Part shown: piece after piece, positions 1-9,999 of the stretch
Layout: each line of letters opens with the position of its first letter
Numbering within the stretch: position 1 is the first letter of the stretch
Assembly (NCBI GenBank): GCA_023444445.1
Contig: JAEXMK010000175.1
Coordinates: forward strand, 1 to 40,138
Direction of reading: 5' to 3'
From: Pseudomonadota bacterium
GTDB taxonomy: Bacteria > Pseudomonadota > Alphaproteobacteria > Rhizobiales > Rhizobiaceae
DNA: 40,138 bases
Notes under the pieces: generated by a model
The model's input: the letters and a program-made list of their open reading frames with translations, nothing else
What the model was told of the DNA's origin: nothing
Databases searched by the model: none
Program-made: the position numbers and the translations under genes

Positions 1-51
1 GCCCAAAGACTTGGGCTGGCTGGATTCCGGCTCAAGGCCGGAATGACGGGG
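1..51. repeat. Right part of a palindromic intergenic repeat, cut by the window edge
   Basis: Positions 1-17 form a short palindrome (GCCCAAAGAC then TTGGGC), followed by GGCTGGATTCC, a small hairpin and GAATGACGGGG. The full element at 16629-16745 has the same order: a GCCCAAG..TTTGGGC hairpin, later GGCTGGATTCC, then GAATGAGGG. I therefore read this as the right half of a diverged member of the same family. It ends about 54 bases before the rhamnose isomerase start and separates that gene from whatever lies upstream. Confidence 0.6.
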
Positions 52-104
52 TGGTGGCGTCGCGGGCCGAAGCACCTGTTGTGTTCATTGCCTGGGAGGA
101 AGAG

Positions 105-1397
105 ATGACCGAGACAAAAATCGCTGCCGATGTCATCGCGGCGGAAAACGAAAAGCGTGCAGCCGCGCTGAAGGATGATTATCAGGCGCTGGGCAACCAG
201 CTAGCGCGCCGCAACATCGACATCGATGCCGTTACGGCCAAGGTGGCGGAATTTTTCGTTGCCGTGCCGTCCTGGGGCGTCGGCACGGGTGGTACACGTT
301 TCGCCCGTTTCCCGGGCACGGGTGAGCCGCGCGGCATTTTCGACAAGCTCGATGATTGCGCCGTCATCAACCAGCTGACGCGCGCTACACCGAATGTCTC
401 CCTGCATATTCCGTGGGACAAGGAAGACCCGAAGCGGCTGAAGGCCCATGCCGATGCGCTCGGCCTCGGCTTCGACGCCATGAACTCCAACACGTTTTCG
501 GATGCGCCCGGCCAAAGCCATTCCTACAAATACGGCTCCCTCAGCCATACGGATGCCGCCACGCGTCGGCAGGCCGTGGAACACAACATCGAATGTATCG
601 AAATCGGTAACGCCATCGGCTCAAAGGCGCTGACGGTGTGGGTGGGCGATGGCTCCAACTTCCCCGGCCAGAGCAATTTCACCAAAAGTTTCGAACGTTA
701 TCTCGCGGCCATGGCGGATATCTACAAGGCGCTGCCGGATGACTGGCGCATCTTTTCCGAACACAAGATGTATGAGCCGGCCTTCTATTCCACCGTGGTG
801 CAGGACTGGGGCACCAATTATCTCATCGCCAATACGCTGGGCGAAAAGGCCTTCTGCCTCGTCGATCTCGGCCATCATGCGCCGAACACCAATATCGAGA
901 TGATCGTCGCCCGGCTTATCCAGTTCGGAAAGCTCGGCGGGTTCCATTTCAACGACAGTAAATATGGCGACGATGATCTCGATGCCGGCTCGATCGAGCC
1001 CTACCGCCTGTTCCTCGTCTTTAACGAACTGGTGGACGCCGGACATCGCGGCGTGACGGGTTTCCATCCCGCCCATATGATCGACCAGTCGCATAATGTG
1101 ACGGACCCGATCGAAAGCCTGATCTCCAGCGCCAATGAAATCCGCCGTGCTTATGCGGAGGCATTGCTGGTGGATCGCGTGGCTCTCGATGGCTATCAAC
1201 AGGAGAATGACGCGCTGATGGCTTCAGATATGTTGAAGCGGGCCTACCGCACCGATGTCGAGCCGATCCTTGCGCAGGCCCGGCAATTGGCAGGCGGCGC
1301 GATCGATCCGATTGCGGCCTATCGGGCAAGCGGCTATCGCAAGCGGGTGGCGGCGCAACGGCCTGCTTCGGTCGGCGGCAGCGGCGGTATTGTGTAA
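105..1397 (+). CDS. rhaI: L-rhamnose isomerase, rhizobial RhaI type
   Basis: A 430-aa TIM-barrel sugar isomerase that converts L-rhamnose to L-rhamnulose in the cytoplasm, the first step of rhamnose catabolism. The length matches the Pseudomonas stutzeri/rhizobial family (about 430 aa), not E. coli RhaA. Visible metal-site and barrel segments include SEHKMYEPAFYSTVVQDW, CLVDLGHHAPNTNIEM and GFHFNDSKYGDDDLDAGS, whose acidic and His residues fit the family's two-metal centre. The ATG at 105 is chosen because GGGAGGA lies 4-5 bases upstream; an in-frame start at 51 would read through a repeat and lacks a ribosome site. The rest of a rha operon (aldolase/dehydrogenase, kinase, transporter) would have to lie left of the window. 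The next gene, panB, is convergent. Confidence 0.88.
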   Translation: MTETKIAADVIAAENEKRAAALKDDYQALGNQLARRNIDIDAVTAKVAEFFVAVPSWGVGTGGTRFARFPGTGEPRGIFDKLDDCAVINQLTRATPNVSLHIPWDKEDPKRLKAHADALGLGFDAMNSNTFSDAPGQSHSYKYGSLSHTDAATRRQAVEHNIECIEIGNAIGSKALTVWVGDGSNFPGQSNFTKSFERYLAAMADIYKALPDDWRIFSEHKMYEPAFYSTVVQDWGTNYLIANTLGEKAFCLVDLGHHAPNTNIEMIVARLIQFGKLGGFHFNDSKYGDDDLDAGSIEPYRLFLVFNELVDAGHRGVTGFHPAHMIDQSHNVTDPIESLISSANEIRRAYAEALLVDRVALDGYQQENDALMASDMLKRAYRTDVEPILAQARQLAGGAIDPIAAYRASGYRKRVAAQRPASVGGSGGIV

Positions 1398-1459
1398 GTT
1401 CGGTATCGCTGGAATGGGATAAAGCTGAGGCTGACTACACACCTTGCCTCTATCTCGAG

Positions 1460-1545
1460 GTCATCCTCGGCCTTGTGCCGATGATCTGCTAGCGTCGCAT
1501 AAAATCGATAGGCAGCAGATGCTCGGGACAGGCCGAGCATGATGA
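1460..1545. repeat. Palindromic intergenic repeat, intact copy
   Basis: An 86-bp element whose ends are inverted repeats of about 30 bp: it opens GTCATCCTCGG and closes CCGAGCATGATGA, and each arm contains its own small hairpin. A second, truncated copy sits at 39953-40027, sharing CCTTGT/GCTTGT, TAAAATC and AGCAGATGCTCGGG at matching places. It lies between convergent rhaI and panB and may also help end transcription in both directions. The architecture resembles rhizobial RIME-type elements; the family name is my inference. Confidence 0.7.
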
Positions 1546-1590
1546 AGGAAGGTGTTGGTGACGAACTCGCCGGCTCGCTGCGCGCCTTTA

Positions 1591-2430
1591 TTACGTTCCC
1601 GAAGGCGATTGCCGGCGCACCTGAAAAGTATGCTCCGGCCCGGGAAACGCCCCCGAGCGAACTTCATCGGCATAGGCCGCCGCTGCTTCGGAAACCATTG
1701 GGCTTAGATCAGCGAAGCGCTTGACGAATTTCGGTTTGAAATCGGAAAACAGGCCAAGCATGTCGTCGGAAACCAGCACCTGTCCGTCACAGGCCGGCGA
1801 TGCGCCGATGCCGACGGTTGGGGCGGAAAGTTTTTCGGTCAACTCGCGGGCAAGCGGTTCGACGGTGCCTTCCACGACGATGGCGAAGGCGCCGGCCTGA
1901 TCGACGGCAATTGCGTCGCGCCAGATTTTCTGGGTTTCCGCATCCGAATGTCCGAGCGAGCGGAAGCCGCCGGCAGTGTTGACGAGCTGCGGCATCAGCC
2001 CGACATGGCCGAAAACGGGAATGCCGCGCGCCACCAGAAAGGCGATGGTCTCGGCCATTTCCTCGCCGCCTTCCAGCTTCACGCCGTCGCAGCCGGTCTC
2101 CTGCATCAGCCGCACGGCGTTGCGGAAGGCCTGTTCTTTCGATTCTTGATAGGTGCCGAAGGGAAGGTCAACGATGACGCAGGCATGGTCGACGCCGCGC
2201 ATGACGGCGCGACCATGGGCGATCATCATGTCGAGCGTCACACCCACCGTCGTATCCATGCCGTAAAGCACCATGCCGAGCGAATCTCCGACCAGCAAGA
2301 GATCGCAATGCGGGTCGAGCAGCCGGGCAATCGGCGTCGTATAGGCAGTGAGGCAGACGATGCGCGCTTCGCCTTTCATCTGCCGGATGGACACCGTGGT
2401 CAGCCGCTTTTGTTTTGCATGGGCGCTCAT
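1591..2430 (-). CDS. panB: 3-methyl-2-oxobutanoate hydroxymethyltransferase (ketopantoate hydroxymethyltransferase)
   Basis: PanB, 279 aa, transfers a hydroxymethyl group from 5,10-methylene-tetrahydrofolate to alpha-ketoisovalerate to give ketopantoate, the committed step to pantothenate and CoA. Family signatures are clear: [13 protein letters not shown] (Mg-binding Asp), [10 protein letters not shown] (second Asp), VKLEGG (Glu) and [11 protein letters not shown] (catalytic Glu). The length is close to the usual 260-280 aa. Its ATG overlaps the panC stop as ATGA, so the two are translationally coupled, with panC first. The substrate is the keto acid that the nearby BCKDH genes oxidise. Confidence 0.96.
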   Translation of the reverse strand: MSAHAKQKRLTTVSIRQMKGEARIVCLTAYTTPIARLLDPHCDLLLVGDSLGMVLYGMDTTVGVTLDMMIAHGRAVMRGVDHACVIVDLPFGTYQESKEQAFRNAVRLMQETGCDGVKLEGGEEMAETIAFLVARGIPVFGHVGLMPQLVNTAGGFRSLGHSDAETQKIWRDAIAVDQAGAFAIVVEGTVEPLARELTEKLSAPTVGIGASPACDGQVLVSDDMLGLFSDFKPKFVKRFADLSPMVSEAAAAYADEVRSGAFPGPEHTFQVRRQSPSGT

Positions 2431-3305
2431 TGGGCGGCCTCCTGTTTCCCGGTCTTGTCGCGGCCGATGACGCGGTTGTCGAGAAGCCGCGTGCTGCCGA
2501 CGCGTACGAACAGCGCGACCAGCACGGGGCCTGCCTGCAGGGAGGTAACCGGTGCCAGCGTATCGGGATCGCGCACTGCAACAACCTCCGGCGAAGCCAG
2601 CGGCTCGGCTGCGATGAACTTTTCTATCGCCGCTTCAAAGGCTGCCGGGTCATCAAGGCCTTCATCATAAAGCCGTTCGGCCTCATCCAGCGCGCGGGGC
2701 ACGATCACGGCGGCGGCGCGTTGCTCGGGCGTCAGATAGACATTGCGAGACGAGCAGGCGAGCCCGTCGGCCTCGCGCACCGTGGCGACGGGAACGACCC
2801 GCACCGGCTGGGCAAGGTCTTCCACCATGCGCCGGATCAGCGTCACCTGCTGATAGTCCTTTTCACCGAAATAGGCCGCGTCCGGCTGGACGAGATTAAA
2901 CAGCTTGGTCACGACGGTGGTAACGCCGGCGAAATGCCCCGGGCGCACCGCACCTTCCAGCTGGCTGCCCAGTTCCGGCACATCCACCACCGTTTGCATC
3001 GGGCGCGGATACATCTCCGTAACGTCAGGAGCGAACAGAATATCGACACCCGCCTCCTGCAAAAGCTGGCTGTCGCGCGCGAGATCGCGTGGATAACGCG
3101 CCAGATCTTCATTCGCGCCAAACTGCAACGGGTTAACGAAGATGGAGACCACCGTCACGTCGTTTTCCGCCCTGGCTCTGGCAACCAGTGTCAGATGGCC
3201 GACATGCAGAAAACCCATGGTCGGAACAAAGCCGATGGTTTTGCCTTCGCGGCGAAAGGCGGCGATTGCATCCCGCAATTCGGCGACGGTTTTGACAAGG
3301 CGCAT
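2427..3305 (-). CDS. panC: Pantoate--beta-alanine ligase (pantothenate synthetase)
   Basis: PanC, 292 aa, condenses pantoate and beta-alanine with ATP to form pantothenate. The nucleotidyl-transferase HIGH-type motif reads [10 protein letters not shown] near residue 30. [15 protein letters not shown] and [13 protein letters not shown] are further family signatures. I place the start at 3305 (MRLVKTV) because GGAGGAG lies just upstream and homologues begin here; the open frame runs on to 3650 but that extension has no family similarity and crosses the liuC end. It leads a two-gene operon with panB (4-bp overlap) and starts 139 bases after liuC ends, with a candidate promoter of its own between. 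Confidence 0.95.
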   Translation of the reverse strand: MRLVKTVAELRDAIAAFRREGKTIGFVPTMGFLHVGHLTLVARARAENDVTVVSIFVNPLQFGANEDLARYPRDLARDSQLLQEAGVDILFAPDVTEMYPRPMQTVVDVPELGSQLEGAVRPGHFAGVTTVVTKLFNLVQPDAAYFGEKDYQQVTLIRRMVEDLAQPVRVVPVATVREADGLACSSRNVYLTPEQRAAAVIVPRALDEAERLYDEGLDDPAAFEAAIEKFIAAEPLASPEVVAVRDPDTLAPVTSLQAGPVLVALFVRVGSTRLLDNRVIGRDKTGKQEAAQ

Positions 3306-3350
3306 GGGGTCTCCTCCGGCTGCCCGATCGCCATCCGGCGAAAGGTGGTG

Positions 3351-3380
3351 GATAGAACGCGATTTGCTGAACGGGGTCAA
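3351..3380 (-). promoter_or_regulatory. Candidate sigma-70 promoter for panC-panB
   Basis: On the minus strand TTGACC (3375-3380) and TCTATC (3351-3356) are separated by 18 bases, close to the alphaproteobacterial CTTGAC/CTATAT pattern. Transcription would start near 3344, leaving a leader of about 40 bases ahead of the panC ATG. This is pattern matching only; read-through from the liu operon is also possible. Confidence 0.35.
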
Positions 3381-3444
3381 CGCGGCCGCGAGCATTATAT
3401 CGATTAACAGCTGAAGAGGCGCCGTCGCTTTGAAGTGCTGCGGT

Positions 3445-4221
3445 TCAGGATTTGCCGACCCATGCTGGCGGGCGCTTTTCGGCAAAAGCCTGCCGCCCTT
3501 CACGCGCTTCATCGCTGCCGCTAACGGCTGCGATGGCGTCTTCTGCAAAGGCAAGCCGTTTATCGGATGGCATGTCGCGCATTGCCAGCAAGGCTGCCTT
3601 TCCGGCCGCGATGGCACCCGGCGCGTTCTGCCGCAACTTTGTGAGAACATGCTCGATCAAACTATCGAGTTCGGCCAGGGGCGCGGTGCGATTGACGAGG
3701 CCGAGACGTGTGGCCTCCGCAGCGCTTACCGGCTGACCGAGATAGGCCATTTCCTGAAGCCGGCCCAAGGGTATCTTTGCCAGCAGTTTTGCCGCCACCA
3801 TGGCCGGGAAAAGCCCGATCCGCGCTTCCGGCAGGCCGAATTCGGCATGATCCGCGGCATAAGCAAGATCGCAGGCGGCGACAAGGCCGAGCCCGCCGGC
3901 CAGAACCCGACCATTGATGCGGGCAATGACGGGCTTGTTGCAGCTCTCTATGGCGCGCATCACGTCGGCAATCGGGTTTGTGCCATTGCGCGAAAGGAAC
4001 ATGCCGCCGGCACTTTCTTTCAGATCGGCTCCCGAGCAGAAACTGCGGTCTCCCGCTGCCGTTATCACCACGGCTCGCAGGCTGCCGTCGCCTGATGCCG
4101 CGCGGATCGCAGCGGTCAGCGCATCCGTCATCGCGGCATTGAGGGCGTTGTGAACCGCGGGCCGGTTGAGCGTCAGCCAGAGAACGTCCTTGTGTGTTTC
4201 CTGCAGCAATTCATCCGCCAT
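3445..4221 (-). CDS. liuC: Enoyl-CoA hydratase family protein, probable methylglutaconyl-CoA hydratase
   Basis: A 258-aa crotonase-fold protein. In this operon it most likely hydrates 3-methylglutaconyl-CoA to HMG-CoA, the step between methylcrotonyl-CoA carboxylase and HMG-CoA lyase. The crotonase oxyanion-hole segments are visible: [12 protein letters not shown] and [21 protein letters not shown], followed by the [12 protein letters not shown] segment. Start at 4221 ([11 protein letters not shown]) is supported by AGGAGGG eight bases upstream and overlaps the end of the lyase gene by 11 bp. Substrate assignment comes from context; crotonases cannot be told apart reliably by sequence alone. 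Confidence 0.85.
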   Translation of the reverse strand: MADELLQETHKDVLWLTLNRPAVHNALNAAMTDALTAAIRAASGDGSLRAVVITAAGDRSFCSGADLKESAGGMFLSRNGTNPIADVMRAIESCNKPVIARINGRVLAGGLGLVAACDLAYAADHAEFGLPEARIGLFPAMVAAKLLAKIPLGRLQEMAYLGQPVSAAEATRLGLVNRTAPLAELDSLIEHVLTKLRQNAPGAIAAGKAALLAMRDMPSDKRLAFAEDAIAAVSGSDEAREGRQAFAEKRPPAWVGKS

Positions 4222-5137
4222 GCAGGTCACCCTCCTGGTTTGCGGCAAGCAGCGCTTTTCCGGCGCGGGCCGCGTTCGGCCTGCCGAGAAGCCGGCTGAT
4301 CCACTCACCGGTTTTCGCGACCGCCATCAGGTCGATACCGGTTTTAATATCAAGTCCTTGCAGCAAATAAACGACATCTTCCGTTGCGACATTGCCGCTC
4401 GCCCCCGGCGCAAAGGGGCAGCCACCCAGCCCGGCAACGGAACTGTCGAAAACGACGATGCCTTCCTGAAGCGAGGCAAGCACATTGGCGACGCCCTGCC
4501 CATAGGTGTCATGAAAATGCATGGCGATTTTTTCCCGCGAAATGCCGGTCGCCACACGCTCAATGACCTTGCGGACCTGGCCAGCCGTACCGACGCCGAT
4601 CGTATCGCCGAGCGAGATTTCATAGCAGCCGAGGGCCAGAAGCGCCTCGGCCATCGCAGCCACTTCATCGGCCGCAACTGCCCCATCATAGGGGCAACCG
4701 GCAATGCAGGAAACGTAACCGCGCATCCTGATGTTGCGGCTGGCGGCCGCCTCCGCGACGTCGCGCAGGCGCTCAAGGCTGTCGGCGCGCGAGCAGCCAA
4801 TATTGTGCTGGCTGAAACCTTCCGAGGCGGAGACGAAAACGGCAATTTCCGCAACACCTGCCTCGATGGCCGCCTCGAAACCTTTCATATTGGGAACAAG
4901 CGCCGGATAGGCCGTTCCGGGCCGCCGTTCGATGCCCAGAAACACCTCCCTCGAAGCCGCCATTTGCGGCACTTTTTTGGGAGAAACGAAGGCGCCCGTT
5001 TCCACCGATTGCAGGCCGGCTGCTGCGAGCCGCTCGACAAGCTCGATCTTGATGGGAGTGGAAACCTCGGCGCTTTCGTTCTGCAGACCGTCACGCGCGC
5101 CCACCTCAACGATCTTCACCTTGTCAGGCCAGCCCAT
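4211..5137 (-). CDS. mvaB: Hydroxymethylglutaryl-CoA lyase
   Basis: A 308-aa TIM-barrel lyase that splits HMG-CoA into acetoacetate and acetyl-CoA, the last step of leucine breakdown. The N-terminal EVGARDGLQNE motif, the metal-binding HFHDTYGQG and the Cys loop GLGGCPFAPGASGN are all present, and the length matches bacterial enzymes (about 300 aa). The start at 5137 (MGWPDKVKI) lies one base beyond the mccA stop, with GGAGGG inside the mccA end acting as ribosome site. Also called liuE in Pseudomonas. Confidence 0.95.
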   Translation of the reverse strand: MGWPDKVKIVEVGARDGLQNESAEVSTPIKIELVERLAAAGLQSVETGAFVSPKKVPQMAASREVFLGIERRPGTAYPALVPNMKGFEAAIEAGVAEIAVFVSASEGFSQHNIGCSRADSLERLRDVAEAAASRNIRMRGYVSCIAGCPYDGAVAADEVAAMAEALLALGCYEISLGDTIGVGTAGQVRKVIERVATGISREKIAMHFHDTYGQGVANVLASLQEGIVVFDSSVAGLGGCPFAPGASGNVATEDVVYLLQGLDIKTGIDLMAVAKTGEWISRLLGRPNAARAGKALLAANQEGDLHGG

Positions 5138-5138
5138 C

Positions 5139-7133
5139 TCACACACCCTCCGGCTCGAAATCCACCAGCACCGCACCGGCGACGACCATGTCGCCTTCAG
5201 CGCAGTTGATGGCGGTGACGGTGCCTTTCGACGGGGCGCGGACCGTATGCTCCATCTTCATCGCCTCCATCACGACAAGCGCATCGCCGGTCTCGACGGC
5301 CGCGCCGCTCTGGCTGAGCACGGCACGGATAACGCCCGGCATGGGCGCCTCCAGACCGCCGGTATAGCCGGGAGAATCCGCAATATCGACCGGATCCGGC
5401 TGGCTGATGCGATAGTGTTCGCCCCGCAGAAAAAGGGCGTGGCCGTCACCCTCAGCTAAGAAATAGCCCTGCCACGTCCTCTCGTTGACCGTCGCGCGAA
5501 AGCGGCCGCTGTCTGAGAGGTTGCCCCGGACGCGGATTGTCTGTCCGCTGGTCTCCAGCAAAAAGCCGTCCTCTTCATGGGTAACACAAAGGTCGATTGG
5601 CTGGTTCTGAAGAGTGAAATGCAGCGTTTCCCGCGCGGGCGCATTCAGCCTGAAGGCATTGGTGGTGTTCCAGGGACTATAGGGGTCGGCCTTTGCTTGC
5701 GGGTTGGCGCTTTCGTTTTTACGGGTGAGAAGGAGGCCGAGCGCAGCCAGTGCGATCTCCTTTTCGCCCACGGCCTCCGGTGCAAAAAGGGCTGCGTCGT
5801 TGCGCGCGATGAAGCCGGTATCCAGATCGGCGGCGGCGAAAGCATCGAGCCCCGCAAGCCGGGTCAGAAAGGCGACGTTGCTGGTGACACCGCAGATCGC
5901 CAGCTTTTCGAGCGCCCCCTTTAGACGCCGTACGGCGGCGGAGCGGTCATGATCCCAGACGATCAGCTTGGCTATCATCGGATCGTAATGCACGGTGATG
6001 GCGTCACCTGTGCGGATGCCGCTGTCGATCCTGAGATGCGGGTCTTCGTCGGGAAAGACGAGATGGCTGATCATGCCAATCGACGGCAGAAAATCATGTG
6101 CCGGGTCTTCGGCATAAATCCGGGCCTCTATGGCGTGGCCATTGATGCGCAGACCGGTCCAGTCTTCCGGCAGGGCTTCTCCATTCGCGACGCGGATCTG
6201 CCATTCAACCAGATCGAGACCGGTAATATATTCCGTCACCGGATGCTCGACCTGAAGCCGCGTGTTCATTTCCATGAAATAGAAGTCGCCGGATCGATCG
6301 AGCAGGAACTCAACCGTTCCCGCACCTCGATAATCGATGGCGCGGGCGGCGGCGGTTGCCGCATCATACATCCGTTGCCGCAAGGCGTCGGACAAGCCGG
6401 GGGCGGGAGCTTCCTCTATCACTTTCTGGTGCCGGCGCTGGATCGAGCAGTCGCGTTCAAAAAGTGAGACGCAATTGCCGTGGCCATCGGCAAAGACCTG
6501 CACTTCCACATGGCGCGGTCGTTCGAGGTATTTTTCGATCAGCATGCGGTCATTGCCGAAGGCGGCAAGCGCTTCGCGTTTTGCGCCGGCAAGCTCCACC
6601 GCGAAGTCGCGCTTTTGCCTGACGACGCGCATGCCCTTGCCACCGCCGCCGGCCGAGGCCTTGAGCAGCACCGGATAACCGATTTTGTCTGCTTCGGCCG
6701 CCAGCCGTTTTTCGGCCTGCTCATCGCCGTGATAACCCGGAACGACGGGAACACCCGCCTCCGTCATCAGCGCCTTCGCCTCGCTCTTTCCACCCATGGC
6801 GCGGATTGCCTGTGGCGGTGGGCCGATGAAAATGAGGTCCGCGGCGGCACAGGCTTCGGCGAACGCGGCATTTTCGGAGAGAAAGCCGTAACCCGGATGG
6901 ATCGCCTCCGCGCCGGTTGTTTTTGCCGCTGCTATGATTTTTTCCGCATCGAGATAGGAGGCGCGCGCCGGTGCGGCGCCGATGGCGATGGCCTCGTCGG
7001 CCAGCACCACATGCATGGCGTTTCGGTCGGCATCCGAATAGACCGCCACGGTGCGGATGCCCATGCGGTTGGCGGTGCGGATGATACGGCAGGCGATTTC
7101 GCCCCTGTTGGCGATCAGTATTTTAGAGAACAT
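5139..7133 (-). CDS. mccA: Methylcrotonyl-CoA carboxylase, biotin-carrying alpha subunit
   Basis: A 664-aa biotin-dependent carboxylase subunit. It carboxylates its biotin using ATP and bicarbonate, for transfer by the beta subunit to 3-methylcrotonyl-CoA. The order is: biotin carboxylase N-domain (KILIANRGEIACRI at the start), ATP-grasp domain with the glycine-rich KASAGGGGKGMRVV loop, C-domain (EHPVTEYITGLDLVEWQ), a linker region and a C-terminal biotinyl domain. The biotinylated Lys is in EAMKMEHTV at about residue 626. Start at 7133 (MFSKIL) is the family start; the frame is open nine codons upstream. The gap to mccB is 7 bases. Propionyl- or geranyl-CoA carboxylase are alternatives, but the ivd/mvaB neighbours favour MCC. 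Confidence 0.93.
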   Translation of the reverse strand: MFSKILIANRGEIACRIIRTANRMGIRTVAVYSDADRNAMHVVLADEAIAIGAAPARASYLDAEKIIAAAKTTGAEAIHPGYGFLSENAAFAEACAAADLIFIGPPPQAIRAMGGKSEAKALMTEAGVPVVPGYHGDEQAEKRLAAEADKIGYPVLLKASAGGGGKGMRVVRQKRDFAVELAGAKREALAAFGNDRMLIEKYLERPRHVEVQVFADGHGNCVSLFERDCSIQRRHQKVIEEAPAPGLSDALRQRMYDAATAAARAIDYRGAGTVEFLLDRSGDFYFMEMNTRLQVEHPVTEYITGLDLVEWQIRVANGEALPEDWTGLRINGHAIEARIYAEDPAHDFLPSIGMISHLVFPDEDPHLRIDSGIRTGDAITVHYDPMIAKLIVWDHDRSAAVRRLKGALEKLAICGVTSNVAFLTRLAGLDAFAAADLDTGFIARNDAALFAPEAVGEKEIALAALGLLLTRKNESANPQAKADPYSPWNTTNAFRLNAPARETLHFTLQNQPIDLCVTHEEDGFLLETSGQTIRVRGNLSDSGRFRATVNERTWQGYFLAEGDGHALFLRGEHYRISQPDPVDIADSPGYTGGLEAPMPGVIRAVLSQSGAAVETGDALVVMEAMKMEHTVRAPSKGTVTAINCAEGDMVVAGAVLVDFEPEGV

Positions 7134-7140
7134 CGTCGCC

Positions 7141-8742
7141 TCACATCCTGAATATGCCAAAACGGGTGGGTTCTATGGGTGCGTTGAGCGCGGCGGAGAG
7201 GCCAAGTCCAAGCACGAGGCGTGTATCCTTCGGATCGATGATTCCGTCGTCCCACAGCCTTGCACTGGCATAATAGGGATGACCTTCCCGTTCGTATTTT
7301 TCCCGGATCGGCTGTTTGAATGCCTCTTCGCCTTCCTTCGACCAGTGGCGGCCATCGGCCTCGATGCCGTCGCGGCGGATTTGCGCCAGAACGGACGCCG
7401 CCTGCTCGCCGCCCATCACCGAAATGCGGGCATTCGGCCACATCCACAGGAAGCGTGGCGAATAGGCGCGGCCGCACATGCCGTAATTACCGGCCCCGAA
7501 GGAGCCGCCGATGATGACGGTAAATTTCGGCACTTTGGCTGACGCAACTGCGGTGACGAGCTTTGCGCCATCCTTAGCGATACCACCAGCCTCATAGGCC
7601 TTGCCGACCATGAAGCCGGTGATGTTTTGCAGGAAAACCAAGGGGATGCCGCGCTGGCCGCAGAGCTCGATGAAATGCGCTCCCTTCAGCGCCGATTCCG
7701 AAAAAAGGATACCGTTATTGGCGATGATGCCGACGGGATAGCCATGGATATGGGCGAAACCACAGACCAGCGTGGTACCGTAAAGCGCCTTGAACTCATC
7801 AAATTCGGAACCATCCACCAGACGGGCGATGATCTCACGCACCTCGAAGGGTTTGCGCGTGTCAGCCGGAACGATGCCGTAAAGCTCATCTGCTGGATAA
7901 AGTGGCTCTATCGGCTCGCGGATATCCAGCTCCACCTGCTTGCGGCGGTTGAGGGTGGAAACGATCCGCCGGGTCAGCGCCAGCGCATGGCGGTCGTTGT
8001 GGGCATAGTGATCGGTCACGCCGGATTGCCGCGAATGCACATCCGCACCACCCAGGTCCTCCGCACTCACCACCTCCCCGGTCGCCGCCTTCACCAGCGG
8101 CGGGCCGCCGAGGAAAATCGTACCCTGGTTTTTGACAATGACGGACTGGTCGCTCATGGCCGGCACATAGGCCCCGCCCGCCGTACAACTACCCATCACC
8201 ACGGCAATCTGGGCGATGCCTTCCGACGACATATTGGCTTGATTGTAGAAGATGCGGCCGAAATGATCGCGGTCGGGAAACACCTCGTCCTGATTGGGCA
8301 GGTTCGCGCCGCCGGAATCCACCAGATAGATGCAGGGCAGGCGGTTCTCCGTGGCGATTTCCTGCGCGCGCAGGTGTTTCTTCACGGTCAGCGGATAATA
8401 GGTGCCGCCCTTTACCGTCGCGTCATTGGCAACGATAACGCATTCGCGGCCAGAGACCCGGCCGATGCCGGTGACGATGCCGGCGGCGGGAACGGGTTCG
8501 TCATAGACCTCGTAAGCCGCGAATTGCGAGAATTCCAGGAATGGACTGCCGGGATCGAGAAGCGCTTCGATGCGGTCGCGCGCCAGCAATTTGCCGCGGG
8601 AAAGATGCCGTTCGCGAGCCTTGTCGCCGCCGCCTCTGGAGATTTTCTCGACGTGCTGCCGCAGGTCATCGACCAGACCCGACATGAAATCGACATTGGC
8701 GGCGAAGGTGGGGTCGCGGTTCAGGCTGGATGGTAGCTTCAT
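7141..8742 (-). CDS. mccB: Methylcrotonyl-CoA carboxylase, carboxyltransferase beta subunit
   Basis: A 533-aa carboxyltransferase, the usual MCC-beta length (about 535). It moves the carboxyl group from biotin to 3-methylcrotonyl-CoA, giving 3-methylglutaconyl-CoA. Two crotonase-like halves are visible: an N-terminal half with [21 protein letters not shown] and [16 protein letters not shown], and a C-terminal half with [23 protein letters not shown] and the [20 protein letters not shown] segment. The NITGFMVG and LPNQ features are typical of MCC rather than propionyl-CoA carboxylase. It lies 9 bases after ivd and 7 bases before mccA, clearly one operon. Confidence 0.95.
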   Translation of the reverse strand: MKLPSSLNRDPTFAANVDFMSGLVDDLRQHVEKISRGGGDKARERHLSRGKLLARDRIEALLDPGSPFLEFSQFAAYEVYDEPVPAAGIVTGIGRVSGRECVIVANDATVKGGTYYPLTVKKHLRAQEIATENRLPCIYLVDSGGANLPNQDEVFPDRDHFGRIFYNQANMSSEGIAQIAVVMGSCTAGGAYVPAMSDQSVIVKNQGTIFLGGPPLVKAATGEVVSAEDLGGADVHSRQSGVTDHYAHNDRHALALTRRIVSTLNRRKQVELDIREPIEPLYPADELYGIVPADTRKPFEVREIIARLVDGSEFDEFKALYGTTLVCGFAHIHGYPVGIIANNGILFSESALKGAHFIELCGQRGIPLVFLQNITGFMVGKAYEAGGIAKDGAKLVTAVASAKVPKFTVIIGGSFGAGNYGMCGRAYSPRFLWMWPNARISVMGGEQAASVLAQIRRDGIEADGRHWSKEGEEAFKQPIREKYEREGHPYYASARLWDDGIIDPKDTRLVLGLGLSAALNAPIEPTRFGIFRM

Positions 8743-8751
8743 CGCGTGTCC

Positions 8752-9924
8752 TCACCCGTTGCCCTTGACCAGTTCGCGGCCGATCAGCATCCGGCGGATT
8801 TCGCTGGTGCCGGCACCGATCTCGTAAAGCTTGGCGTCGCGCAGCAGCCGTCCGGCCGGGCTTTCGTTGACATAACCTGAACCGCCGAGAAGCTGGATCG
8901 CATCCAGCGCCACCTGCGTCGCCCGCTCGGCGGCAAAGAGGATTGCGCCAGCGGCGTCCTGCCTTGTGATGCGGCCATTGTCGCAGGCCCGCGCCACGGC
9001 ATAGACATAGGCGCGGGAGGCATTCATGGACGAGTAGATATCGGCGAGCTTTCCCTGCACCAGCTGGAATTCGCCGATCGGCTTGCCGAATTGCTTGCGC
9101 TCGCGGGCATAGGGCAGCACCAGATCGATGGCCGCCTGCATGATACCGACGGGGCCTGCGGCCAGCACGGCGCGCTCGTAGTCCAGCCCGCTCATCAGCA
9201 CCGTCACGCCGTCATTGAGGTGGCCGAGAATGTTTTCTTCCGGCACCTCGCAATCCTCGAACACCAATTCTGATGTGGGTGAGCCGCGCATGCCGAGCTT
9301 GTCGAGTTTCTGGGCCGGGCGAAACCCCTTGAAGCCCTTTTCGATCAGGAAGGCCGTGATGCCGCGTGGGCCGGCGGACATATCCGTCTTGGCGTAAACC
9401 ACCAGCGTATCGGCCTCGTGGCCATTGGTGATCCACATTTTCGCGCCGTTCAGCACATAGCGGTCGCCTCTGCGCTCCGCCTTCAGCCGCATCGACACGA
9501 CATCCGAACCGGCCTCAGTCTCGCTCATGGCGAGCGAGCCGACATATTCGCCCGAGACCAACTTCGGCAGATATCTGTGCTTCTGCTCATTCGTTCCCCA
9601 GCGGTGAATCTGGTTGATGCAGAGGTTGGAATGAGCGCCGTAGGAAAGGCCGATGGAAGCGGAAGCCCGGCTTATCTCCTCCATCGCCACGCAATGAGCG
9701 AGATAACCCATGTCAGCACCGCCGAACTCTTCCGAAACGGTGATGCCGTGCAGGCCGAGCTCACCCATCTCCGGCCAGAGCTGACGCGGGAAGCGGTCGT
9801 TCCTGTCGATCTCCGCCGCCAGCGGAGCGATTTTATCATCTGCGAATGCACTTGCGCTATCGCGCAATGCTGCGATTTCCGGGCCGAGATCGGCATCGAA
9901 AATGGCGGCGAGGTTCAAACTCAT
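8752..9924 (-). CDS. ivd: Isovaleryl-CoA dehydrogenase
   Basis: A 390-aa FAD acyl-CoA dehydrogenase oxidising isovaleryl-CoA to 3-methylcrotonyl-CoA, with electrons passing to ETF. The family pattern is clear: [34 protein letters not shown], and a C-terminal [23 protein letters not shown]. The end reads [12 protein letters not shown], without the Glu found at this place in short-chain dehydrogenases. A Glu in [12 protein letters not shown] instead fits the catalytic base of isovaleryl-CoA dehydrogenase. The start at 9924 (MSLNLAAIF) has a strong GGAGGAGGAG upstream. It is the first catabolic gene of the minus-strand operon, 75 bases after the Lrp-type regulator. Confidence 0.93.
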   Translation of the reverse strand: MSLNLAAIFDADLGPEIAALRDSASAFADDKIAPLAAEIDRNDRFPRQLWPEMGELGLHGITVSEEFGGADMGYLAHCVAMEEISRASASIGLSYGAHSNLCINQIHRWGTNEQKHRYLPKLVSGEYVGSLAMSETEAGSDVVSMRLKAERRGDRYVLNGAKMWITNGHEADTLVVYAKTDMSAGPRGITAFLIEKGFKGFRPAQKLDKLGMRGSPTSELVFEDCEVPEENILGHLNDGVTVLMSGLDYERAVLAAGPVGIMQAAIDLVLPYARERKQFGKPIGEFQLVQGKLADIYSSMNASRAYVYAVARACDNGRITRQDAAGAILFAAERATQVALDAIQLLGGSGYVNESPAGRLLRDAKLYEIGAGTSEIRRMLIGRELVKGNG

Positions 9925-9999
9925 CGCGTCTCCTCCTCCGGACGGCATGCCGTCCCTCTTGTCAGCAGCCGGCACCTCCTCTGCGCCGGCAACCCTTGC

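Noticed and set aside
3393..3398. A TATAAT on the minus strand as the panC -10 box
   Set aside because: No acceptable -35 lies 16-18 bases upstream of it, whereas the TTGACC/TCTATC pair closer to panC has suitable spacing.
2415..3407. A 330-codon plus-strand frame
   Set aside because: Antisense to panC with no domain features.
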